Shown in pieces: positions 1 to 8,100 of a stretch of 13,977 nucleotides of DNA. Origin of the DNA: UCB3 sp964415605 (GTDB lineage Bacteria > Chloroflexota > Anaerolineae > Epilineales > Epilineaceae). The notes under the pieces were generated by a model, which was given only the letters and a program-made list of their open reading frames with translations, did not search any database and was not told the DNA's origin. The position numbers were made by a program, and so were the translations under genes. Position 1 is the first letter of the stretch; each line of letters opens with the position of its first letter. The stretch lies in the NCBI GenBank assembly GCA_964415605.1, contig CAYQBA010000127.1:1-13977 (forward strand), given 5' to 3'.

Positions 1-2530
1 CCGCGCAGCCCTCCGGCAGGTGGCTGAGCGCCCCGTTGCCCTGGTAGAAGGCGACCAGAGCGCCGGGCGCGACCGTCGTGGTGACGTCGCCGTTCATGGC
101 GGTGTGGGCGATCGTCTGCCCCGCGCAGGCGTGGCTGCGCCCGAGCACGTCCGCGCCGCGATAGGTGAGCTTGACGCCCACCGGGTTGGGGCCCGGGTTG
201 AGGACCGTGACGCCTGAGGTCAACGTGCCGGCGCTGGCATCGTTCGGGTCGACCGCGTAGCTCCGGAACAGCATCGGGGCGTAGCCCTCCGAGATCGCCT
301 CGCTTGCCGGCACCCCGGCCAGGTGATACACGGCGTGGCGTGCCGTTTCCTGGGCGACCGTCGTCACCACGCTGACGGGCCGGTCGGCCGTCACGCGCGC
401 CCAGATCAGGCCCGCCTGCGAGCCCGAGCCCGTCGGGAGGTTTGCAAGCCGCGGATGCGTGCCCAGCGAGAACGTCGTCGCGCCGCCCGGGCCGAGCGGG
501 AGATCGAGCGTCTCGATCGGGGTCGTCTGGCCGTTGGGCATGAAGGCGACGCTGACCGCGGCGCCGTTGGCGGCGTCGGTGTTCTGGATCGACACGATCG
601 AGGTCTGGCCCGCATAGGCGTTGAGGAGCCAGGGGACGACGACGTCAGTGGCGGGGTGCGGTGCGTTGTACATCGCCATGTGCGAGGTCGCCGGCCATTG
701 GCTCTGGGCCACGGCCGCCACCGGCTGGCTGGCGGAGATCCGCGCCGCGAGGACGTCGTCCTCGGCCAGCCCCGGCTCGGCGGGGAGGAAGATGGTGGTC
801 TGCGCGCCGGGCATCACGCCGGTGCGGGTGACCGACGCCGATCCGTTCCCCGTCTGGCTCACGAAGTCGACGGTCACGTCGGCCGCGGTGTCCGGCGAGA
901 GGTTGGTGATCGACACCCCCGTCATACCGGCCAGATTCAGCACCCCGCTCGGGTTGGGCGTTCCCGTCGGCCGCGGCGTCGGCGTCGGCGCCGTGCCCGT
1001 GGCGGTCGCCGGCCTTGGCGTCCGGGTGATCGGATCGCCGAAGGAATTCAGCGCCAGCGGCACGTGCCGCGCGGCGGCCTGGCCCGACCCGGCATTCACG
1101 CCGTTGTAGGCGATGTCGTTGGCCTGGGTGCCGCTGACCGCGTGGTTGTCGAGCACGGTGGCGAGCACCGGCGCGTCGGCCACGACGCGCGCGAGGCCGT
1201 ACGACCCATCCGGGATCTGGCCGAGGTCCGCGAACACCCAGCGATGGGCGGCCCCCGGCGCCAGGGTCACCTGGCACGCGCTGCCGCACGCGTGGAACGC
1301 CGTATCGCCGGCCCGATCGTTTAGGTACTCCAGGCTCACGGTGGCCGTGACGGCGTCCGACGGGTTGACCACGTGGACGTCGCTCGAGCCGAGGAAGTTG
1401 CGCCGGTAGAGCGGCAGGATCACGTTTTGTCCAGCCTGATCCGGCCGCAGCGCGGAATAGGCGGCCGCCGAGCCTTGCAAGGTGTTGGCGACGTTGGTCA
1501 CGGCCAAGACCGGCCCGGAGGCCGTGATCGTGGCCGCGGCCGCGCACCCGTCCGGCAGGTGGCTCCGGCCCGTTACGGGCAGGGCGACGTTGTCCTGGTA
1601 GAACACCGCCACGGCGCCGGCGGCGACCGTCGCCGAATCGTGGGCGATGGTTTCGCCCGCGCACGTGCCGCCGGCGCCGCGGTATGTCACCGCGACGTCG
1701 ACGGGTTCGGTGCCGGGGTTGAGGACGGAGATCCCCGAGGTCCCGCCGCCGACCGCGGCGACGGCGAAGGGCGCCACGAGCGTGGTGGCGGCATTGGACG
1801 CCGGGATCCCGTCCACGGCGTAGACGGCCTTGGGCTGCGTGCTGTCGTTGAACGCGACCGCGGCGACCGGAATGGCGGACGTGAGCCGCACCCAACCCAC
1901 GAAGCCGGCCGGGACGTTGCTGAAGCTCGGGTGACTGGCGAGATCGAGGGAGATCGACGTGCCGGGCGCGATGTTGAAGGTCTGCGACACGCTGGGCGTC
2001 GTGCTCTCGGTCGCGATCAGGTCGAACGTGACGGTCGCCAGCGTCGTGACGCTGGTGTTCTGGACCATCACGATCGACGACTGGCCGCCGGCGTGCCGCC
2101 TCACGTGAGGCACGATGACCGCCGTCGACGGCTCGAGGTCGCCGTAGGCGACCGAGGCGCCGGTGGCGGACCAGCTGGTGATCGTCAGGGTCGAGATCCG
2201 CCGATCCGCGGCCGCGACCATGGCGTAGGCGCCGCTGGCCAGGGTGCTCTGCACGGGCAGGTAGATGTTCCGCGTCCGGAGCGGCGGGATACCGGCCTGG
2301 GTGAGCGTGACGGGCGGCGCGCCGGTCTGCTTGTAGAAGAGGGCGTCGACCGACGCCTCCTGGCTTGGGTCGAGGTTGAGGATCTGGATGGCTGACACGC
2401 CGGTGCCGGCGATGCCGGCCAGGCGGCTGGCCTGGGCGCCTGGCGTGTCGGTGCCGAAGGCGATCGCCGCCAGCGCGGCGATGGCGCACAGCGCGGCGAC
2501 GCGTCGGAAGGTCAAGGGGTTGTGTCGCAT
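1..2530 (-). CDS. Secreted repeat-containing beta-rich protein, C-terminus cut by window edge
   Basis: The reading frame from the ATG at 2530 stays open for 843 codons to the left edge, so the end of the gene is missing. A GAGGAG ribosome-binding site at 2540-2545, 9 bases before the ATG, supports the start. The N-terminus (MRHNPLTFRRVAALCAIAA) looks like a signal peptide with a cleavable AQA-type end near residue 34, so export is likely. The rest is rich in Ala, Val, Thr and Gly, as in stacked beta-sandwich domains. Two homologous units are visible, about residues 34-330 and 529-843. Paired landmarks include SSIVMVQN / TSIVSIQN, VYAVDGIPAS / VYHLAGVPAS, SVLNPGTEPV / TVLNPGPNPV and HLPDGCA / HLPEGCA. 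A Pro-Thr linker (about residues 505-525) precedes unit 2. I do not recognise a named family. A surface or extracellular role is inferred from the signal peptide and linker only. It is divergent from the VWA gene at 2947. Confidence 0.85.
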   Translation of the reverse strand, partial: MRHNPLTFRRVAALCAIAALAAIAFGTDTPGAQASRLAGIAGTGVSAIQILNLDPSQEASVDALFYKQTGAPPVTLTQAGIPPLRTRNIYLPVQSTLASGAYAMVAAADRRISTLTITSWSATGASVAYGDLEPSTAVIVPHVRRHAGGQSSIVMVQNTSVTTLATVTFDLIATESTTPSVSQTFNIAPGTSISLDLASHPSFSNVPAGFVGWVRLTSAIPVAAVAFNDSTQPKAVYAVDGIPASNAATTLVAPFAVAAVGGGTSGISVLNPGTEPVDVAVTYRGAGGTCAGETIAHDSATVAAGAVAVFYQDNVALPVTGRSHLPDGCAAAATITASGPVLAVTNVANTLQGSAAAYSALRPDQAGQNVILPLYRRNFLGSSDVHVVNPSDAVTATVSLEYLNDRAGDTAFHACGSACQVTLAPGAAHRWVFADLGQIPDGSYGLARVVADAPVLATVLDNHAVSGTQANDIAYNGVNAGSGQAAARHVPLALNSFGDPITRTPRPATATGTAPTPTPRPTGTPNPSGVLNLAGMTGVSITNLSPDTAADVTVDFVSQTGNGSASVTRTGVMPGAQTTIFLPAEPGLAEDDVLAARISASQPVAAVAQSQWPATSHMAMYNAPHPATDVVVPWLLNAYAGQTSIVSIQNTDAANGAAVSVAFMPNGQTTPIETLDLPLGPGGATTFSLGTHPRLANLPTGSGSQAGLIWARVTADRPVSVVTTVAQETARHAVYHLAGVPASEAISEGYAPMLFRSYAVDPNDASAGTLTSGVTVLNPGPNPVGVKLTYRGADVLGRSHACAGQTIAHTAMNGDVTTTVAPGALVAFYQGNGALSHLPEGCA

Positions 2531-2946
2531 GACGGATGGCTCCTCGGTGGATGGCGCAGTCAGGGTTGGACGGTCGGAAGGCCGGCCGGGTCTTCGCGAG
2601 CGCCGCGGTCGCTCGAGGCCGGCCCGTGAACGTCGCTGGGTCGTGGTACCGCTGGCTACGACAGCCGGGCACCGCGAAACGTCACACCGCGCCGGGCGCC
2701 GCGCCGGACGCCGCACAACCGTCGGGCGGCTCGGCCGGGGACAAAATCCCTATTGACCGCGCTTGTCAGACATGGTAGACTGGCGTCGGTTTTGGGGGCT
2801 TTAGCGATCGCATGCTGGCGCCCAGCCGTATCCGGCGCCGTGATCCCAGATGCGCCGCCCCCGCGTTCGAAGCGCCGGGCCGCCGGGCTTGACGCCGCCT
2901 GCCCGCCGGCGTGCAACGGCGCTGACCTTCAGGAGAAGATGCTGCC
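2531..2946. other. Divergent intergenic region between two exported-protein genes
   Basis: This 416-base gap holds no believable gene; short open frames crossing it lack ribosome-binding sites and protein-like composition. It separates two divergent genes for secreted proteins, so it should carry promoters in both directions. The rightward promoter is clear (TTGACC, 17 bases, TAGACT, at 2753-2781). For the leftward gene, the best match I can find is weak: GTGACG at 2680-2685 and TCGTAG at 2656-2661 on the minus strand, 18 bases apart. A short A-rich patch (ACAAAATCCCTATTGACC) around 2741-2758 stands out from the GC-rich background. The rightward transcript would have an unusually long leader of about 160 bases (roughly 2788-2946); I see no known riboswitch in it. 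Confidence 0.6.
2753..2781 (+). promoter_or_regulatory. Sigma-70-type promoter for the VWA-protein gene
   Basis: A -35 box TTGACC (2753-2758) is followed after exactly 17 bases by a -10 box TAGACT (2776-2781). Each box differs from the consensus TTGACA/TATAAT at one or two positions, and spacing is optimal. Transcription would start near 2788, leaving a leader of about 160 bases before the ATG at 2947. The match lies in an AT-richer patch of an otherwise very GC-rich sequence, which makes a chance hit less likely. Confidence 0.6.
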
Positions 2947-4905
2947 ATGCGCACCCTCGCCCTCCGGATCGCCATCGTGGTCTGCGGCGCCGCGTTGTTC
3001 GCCGCGGCGCAGATCGCCCCCGCCCTTCCCACCCACGCACAGGGAGGGCGCGCAACCCCCGCGCGGCCCACGCAGGAAGCCCATCTGAGCCAGTGCGCCG
3101 GCATCGTGACCTCGACGCTGTCGGCGTCGACGGTCCGCATCTGCGATACCGTCACCACAACCGTGCGCCTCCTGCCCGCATGTCCGTTCTGTCAGGGCGG
3201 CCTCAACATCGTGATCATTCAGCCCTTCATGTCCGGCTCCAACATCTGGTCGGGCCTCGTGGCCGCGCGCATGTTCCAGGAGCTCCAGAAGTACCAGAAG
3301 GAGTACGAACGGGCCCACAACCGCCCATTCCTCGTCCAGGCCGGCGTCGTCCGCTACGACGAGCAGCGCGCCGACATGCTCCTTGCGATGACCACCGAGC
3401 TCGACCGGGCACGCCTGGTCGTCGGCCTGTCGCAGTACGGGTTCCAGGACGGCGGGCCATACCCCGAGGCCGCCCAGATGGCGATCCGCATGCTCGACGG
3501 CGCCAAGCGGGCCCCCGAGGCCGATCGGAACGAGCCGTGCATGGAGGTCATCGTCTTCTTCGGGTCGCGCGAGGGGTCGACGCTCGACGAGATGGAGTAC
3601 ACGCGGCTCGTCCTGCGCACCAAGGCGATCATCGATGCCCGGACACGGGAGTTTTTCCTGGGGTGCACGGCCGAGGGTACCCTCCTGTGTGGGTTCTTCC
3701 TGTACATGCAGCGCAACCAGCGCTACACGGCCACCAAGTTCAGCAACTACGACGTGTTCGCCAACTTCATGATGCGCGACTTCCGGGACGTCGAGAAGGG
3801 CAAGGACGAGGAGCTCGTGCGCGACGTGTCGCTGACGCAGCGGCTGCCGGCCGGGCTGGCGTACGTGCCCGGCTCGGCCATCCCGCCGCCGGCGGCGGTG
3901 ATCACCGCCGCTACGGGCGAGACGGAGCTGCGGTGGGACTATATCCCCTTCCGCAAGATGGAGCCGCGTGAGGTGACCTATAGCGTCCGCCCTGGCCAGG
4001 AGGGCAACCTGCCCGTCGAAGGCTGGATGGATCTCCGGGACGTCCAGGGTCTCAAGCGGCGCGTGCCGATGGCGACCCAGCCCATCACCGTCGCCGGCCT
4101 GTGCATCCCGCCGTCGCCGACGCCATCCGACACCCCGACACCGACCGACACGCCCACCCCGACCGACACCCCGACGCCGACCCGCACCCCGACCGCGACG
4201 CCGACGCCGACCGACACGCCGACGCCGACGGCCACCCCCACCCCGACCGCCACGCCGACGCCCAAGCCGCGGCCGGTGTACCTGCCGCTGGCGCTGGGCG
4301 AGTCGTGCGCCCAGGAGCGCCGCCGCGTCGACGCCGTCCTCATCATCGACGCCTCGACCAGCATGCTCGAGCCGATCGCCGGCGGCACGACGAAGATCGA
4401 CGCGGCCCGCAACGCCGCGCGGGCGTTCATCGGCGAGCTCGACCTGGCCAGCGGCGACCAGGCGGCGGTGGTGACGTTCAACGCCGAGGCCCGGCTGGCC
4501 CAGGGGCTGACGTCCGACGGCCAGGCGTTGGCCGCGGCGCTCGTCGCCATCCCGCTGGCGCAGCAGACGTGCCTGGTGTGCGCCGTCGACGCCGCCGACG
4601 CCGAGCTGGCCGGGCCGCGGCGCGTGGCCACCAACCAGCCCGTCATCGTGCTGCTCACCGACGGGCGCTCCAACCCGCAGCCGGTCGAGGCGGCGGTGGC
4701 GCGCGCGGCGGCGGCCAAGGCCCGCGGGGTGGTGATCTTCACGATCGGGCTGGGCGACGACATCGACGTCGAGGCCCTGGTCCTGATGGCCACCCGGCCG
4801 GACTTCGCCTTCCGCGCCGCCGACCCCGCCACGCTGGAGACGATCTACCGCACCGTCGCCCGCGACCTGCCGTGCCCGCCCTCCGCCTTCTGGGGTGGCC
4901 GCTGA
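2947..4905 (+). CDS. Exported protein with degenerate and canonical VWA domains joined by a Pro-Thr linker
   Basis: The protein has 652 residues. AGGAGA at 2931-2936 supports the ATG at 2947 rather than the out-of-frame ATG at 2939. A signal peptide covers about residues 1-33 (MRTLALRIAIVVCGAALFAA, ending near THAQG). Residues 86-280 read like a von Willebrand A fold (NIVIIQPFMSGSN, then VIVFFGSREGS), but the Asp of the DxSxS metal site and the later Asp are absent. Residues 293-385 resemble a DUF11-type beta domain (LPAGLAYVPGSA). Residues 389-443 are a PT-rich linker leading into VYLPL. Residues 459-640 are a canonical VWA domain with DASTS at 468-472 and LLTDGRS at 569-575. VWA domains bind protein ligands through a Mg2+ site, so adhesion or complex assembly outside the cell is plausible; the ligand is unknown. 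No sortase motif or C-terminal membrane anchor is visible. Confidence 0.9.
   Translation: MRTLALRIAIVVCGAALFAAAQIAPALPTHAQGGRATPARPTQEAHLSQCAGIVTSTLSASTVRICDTVTTTVRLLPACPFCQGGLNIVIIQPFMSGSNIWSGLVAARMFQELQKYQKEYERAHNRPFLVQAGVVRYDEQRADMLLAMTTELDRARLVVGLSQYGFQDGGPYPEAAQMAIRMLDGAKRAPEADRNEPCMEVIVFFGSREGSTLDEMEYTRLVLRTKAIIDARTREFFLGCTAEGTLLCGFFLYMQRNQRYTATKFSNYDVFANFMMRDFRDVEKGKDEELVRDVSLTQRLPAGLAYVPGSAIPPPAAVITAATGETELRWDYIPFRKMEPREVTYSVRPGQEGNLPVEGWMDLRDVQGLKRRVPMATQPITVAGLCIPPSPTPSDTPTPTDTPTPTDTPTPTRTPTATPTPTDTPTPTATPTPTATPTPKPRPVYLPLALGESCAQERRRVDAVLIIDASTSMLEPIAGGTTKIDAARNAARAFIGELDLASGDQAAVVTFNAEARLAQGLTSDGQALAAALVAIPLAQQTCLVCAVDAADAELAGPRRVATNQPVIVLLTDGRSNPQPVEAAVARAAAAKARGVVIFTIGLGDDIDVEALVLMATRPDFAFRAADPATLETIYRTVARDLPCPPSAFWGGR
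4111..4275 (+). repeat. Low-complexity Pro-Thr (PTPTDTPTPT) coding repeat
   Basis: Inside the VWA gene, residues 389-443 alternate Pro and Thr with occasional Asp, Ala, Ser or Arg. At DNA level this is an imperfect run of CC(G/C)AC(G/C) units. Such linkers space extracellular domains and are potential O-glycosylation regions. The linker ends in a VYLPL segment just before the second VWA domain, an arrangement I associate with secreted Chloroflexota proteins. Repeats of this kind can change length by slippage. Confidence 0.85.
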
Positions 4906-4956
4906 CCCCACACCGGAGCTGATCGGCGGACGCGGCCGCACGCCGGGCGCCGGCCG

Positions 4957-4995
4957 CATCCCCGGGGACGCATCCCCCGAGCGTCCCCGGGGATG
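4957..4995 (+). terminator. Perfect 15-bp GC-rich hairpin after the VWA gene
   Basis: CATCCCCGGGGACGC (4957-4971) and its exact reverse complement (4981-4995) flank a 9-base loop. The hairpin starts 51 bases after the stop codon at 4903-4905 and lies before the next gene. Only a weak T-containing tail (TCTGTT) follows, so it is not a classic intrinsic terminator. It may still terminate transcription or protect the 3' end of the message. Confidence 0.6.
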
Positions 4996-5182
4996 TCTGT
5001 TGCCCGCCGCGCCCGCCCTCCACCCATGTCCCGGAGTCACCGCCACCCACGCCGCCCACGTTCACACCATAACAGGCCCTTCCCGCCGCCGTTAATCCCG
5101 CTCGATCCGGTAGGCCGATAGATGGCCGGGAACCGGACACGCATTTCGGCACGCGCGCTGGCGGTTCGGCCGGTTGGATTTC

Positions 5183-5188
5183 AGGGAG
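5183..5188 (+). promoter_or_regulatory. Ribosome-binding site deciding the start of the giant secreted protein
   Basis: AGGGAG lies 9 bases before the ATG at 5198. The frame is also open from a TTG at 5174, but that start lies upstream of this site and would translate through it. The ATG start gives an N-terminus MMHWGRRRSSIGG followed directly by a hydrophobic segment, as expected for a signal peptide. Confidence 0.7.
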
Positions 5189-5197
5189 AACGTGAAC

Positions 5198-8100
5198 ATG
5201 ATGCACTGGGGCAGGCGACGCTCCTCGATTGGCGGACTCGTGATCGTGGCCTTGGCGGCGGCGGCGCTGCTGCCGGGCATGGATCGACCCCCGCGCCCGG
5301 CCGCGGCGCGGCCGGCGGATACCCCGGCCGGGACGGTGGGTGCCCTAGGCGGACCGGCGGGCGCGGCGGCCGCCCAGGCCGAGGCGCGTGGGGACTCGGG
5401 ACGTGCGATCTCCCCAGGCGGCTGGGCCGGCACGGGCACCGCTCGCCCCGGGCCCTCCACGCTGTCGGTGCCGTCGGCGGCGGCGCGGGTGCCGTGGACA
5501 CCTGGCGCGGGCGCACGGCGCGCCGGCGACGCCGACCAGCCCGCAGTGCTCTCGCTGGTTACCGGCATGGCCGCCGGCTGCGTGCGCACCGAGCAGTCCG
5601 ACCCGCCCGCACTCGACTGCAGCATCCGTGCCGGCGACGCGTTCGCCGAGAGCGTGCGGGCCTTCGTCGAGGCGCCCGGGTTGCCGCAGCTGCCGTACGT
5701 GCGGCTGGTGCTCGACGGCGCGCAGGACGGCATGACGCTGCGCCGCCTCGACGCCGCCGGCAACGAGACCGACAGTCCCCTCAACGCCCAGGGCGAGATC
5801 AACGCCCGCTTCCGCTACACCCCCATGGCGCACCCGATGGCGTTTGGCCAGATGGTCGAGGTCGATCTCGTGGCCGTCGTCAACGACGGCCAGGAAGACC
5901 TCGGCGCCAAGGCGGTGGTGCGCTTGCGGCTGCACGTCCTCAGCGCCCAGCAGAGCATCGTGGGCTATGTGTTCGACGACCGCGACGGCGATGGCGCGCG
6001 CGACGTCGGGGAGCCCGGCATCGCCGGGTGGCCGGTCGATCTCAAGGACTCGCAGGGCCGCCCGCGCACCGCGATGCCCGACGGCAACGGCAGGTTCCAG
6101 TTCGACGTCGACGCCACCGACCTGTACCACCTCGCGCAGACGCCGCCCGGCGGCTGGACGCCGACCCGCCCCACCAGCGTCGACCTCAAGGTCGACCTGT
6201 CCCAGGGGCCGTCCGCGGACGTCCTCTTCGGTTATCGCCGGGTCGAGACCCGGCCCGACGTGACGGCCACGGTCCAGACCGACCGCGGCTGCCGCGAGGG
6301 CGGCGCCGACCCACGCTATACCATCGGCGAGGCGCTCCGCGTGCAGTTCGCGGTGTCCGGCCTGCCTGAGGCCGACGTCTCGTTGGCGCTCAGCGCACCG
6401 GGCCGGTCGACCCAGATGCTCGTCGACCGCCAGCGCATCCCCGGCGGACAGCCGTACGCGTTCGACACCACGGCCGGCGACGCCGCGGGCGACGGCCGAT
6501 TGGAGCTGCGCGCCTACGTGCCCGGGCAAGCCGCCCCGGCCTACACCACCGCCTGCACGTACGGCGTCGCCCCCGCCGCGAACCCGACGGTGGACTTCAG
6601 CCCCGGCAAGGTCGAGTTTGGCGCCGTGCCGGTGAACGGCGCGGTCCAGCGCGGCGTCACGCTGCGCAACATCGGCCAGGCGCCGCTGTACCTCAACACG
6701 CTCGGCATCCAGGGTGGATCGGCGTCGCCGTTCGGGCTCTACACCCCCAGCGTCGGCAACATCGCCGTTCCGCCGGGCCAGTCGTACACCGTCAACCTGC
6801 AGTTTCGGCCGACCGGGGCGGGCTCGTACCAGGACTTCCTCGTCGTCCGCTGCAACGCCTCGAACACCCCCACCGTCACCATTCCGCTCTACGGGCAGAC
6901 CCAGGACGCGACCCCGACCTATTCCGGCTGGATTCAGAGCGACCGCGGGTGCCTGCAGGACCAGCAGGACCCGCTCTACTTCGTCGGCGACTCCGTCCAG
7001 CTCCAGCTGCGCGTCGACGGCCCGGCGGGCCCGCAGGCCTACGCCCAGGTCGAGGACATCGTGCCGGGCGGCCAGCCGCGCCTGGTCTACAACCGCCAGG
7101 TGCCGCTGAACCAACCCGTCACGCTCGGCGGCATGAAGATCTCACCCCCCGTCGGCGACGAGACCGTCCGCCTCACGGCCCAGATCGGCTCGTACATCCT
7201 CCGCGACGAGTGCTCGTTCCGGGTGGCGGCCGGCGGCACGCGCGTGGTCGGCTACAAGTTCCAGGACGACAACGGCAACGGCATCTGGGAAGGCTGCCCG
7301 CTGACCCCGTGGAACCCCGGCAGCGAGCCGCCGATCCCGGGCTGGGGCATCACGCTCACGGGCCCCCAGTCGTACACCGCCACCACCGATGGCAACGGGC
7401 GGTTCGAGTTCGTCGTCAGCGCGCCGGGCACGTACTACGTCACCGAGGAGACCCGCAGCGGGTGGTCGGCCACACGCCCGACGACGCAGAGCTTCACGAT
7501 CGGCTGCTACCCCGGCGAGTCGCTCAACCCGGTCCTGTTCGGCAACCGGCAGACCGGCTGCGTGCCGTGCCCGCCGCCCGGCGGCCCCACGCCCACGGCC
7601 TGGCTGCCGCCGACGCCGGCCTCGCCGACGGCCACGCCGTGGCTGCCGCCGACGCCCGGCACCCCCGGGGTGCCGACGCCGACCATTCCGGCTCCGCCGA
7701 GCGCCACGATCCCCCCGCCGCCCCCGCCGCCGGTGTGCAATGTGACCATCGGCCCGCGGCCGTCGTCGGCCAACGTGGCCGAGCTGGCACAGTTCACGGC
7801 CAACGTGACGGGTGGCGGGCAGCAGCTCAGCTACCAGTGGTCGGTCTCGGGCGAGGTCATCCGCGACTATCGCGAGAGCACGCGGCAGCAGTGGAGCGTC
7901 ATCGCGATGCAGCCGGCCGACTTCCAGGCCCGGACGCTCGGCTTCTACTGGAAGCCCGAGCCCAACCAGCGCCACCCCAACAACGCCGGCCCGCAGCCGC
8001 GCACGGTGGCGGTGACGGTGACCACGCCGAACGGGACGTGCGCCGACATGCTCACGCTGAACGTCGAGCGCAACAACACGAACATCAACCGCCAGGCCGA

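Noticed and set aside
645..2672. Long open frame of 675 codons on the minus strand, offset from the real frame
   Set aside because: Its product is dominated by Arg, Pro and Gly, typical of a shadow frame in very GC-rich DNA. The overlapping frame from 2530 has a signal peptide, a ribosome-binding site and internal homologous repeats.
4111..4275. Possible CRISPR-like or tandem repeat array
   Set aside because: The periodicity is codon-level Pro-Thr coding repeat inside an open frame, with no spacers.
2929..5046. 705-codon open frame antisense to the VWA gene
   Set aside because: Low-complexity Arg/Gly/His composition; the sense frame has clear VWA motifs and a signal peptide.
5174..5197. TTG start for the giant protein
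   Set aside because: The ribosome-binding site at 5183-5188 lies downstream of it and is well placed for the ATG at 5198.
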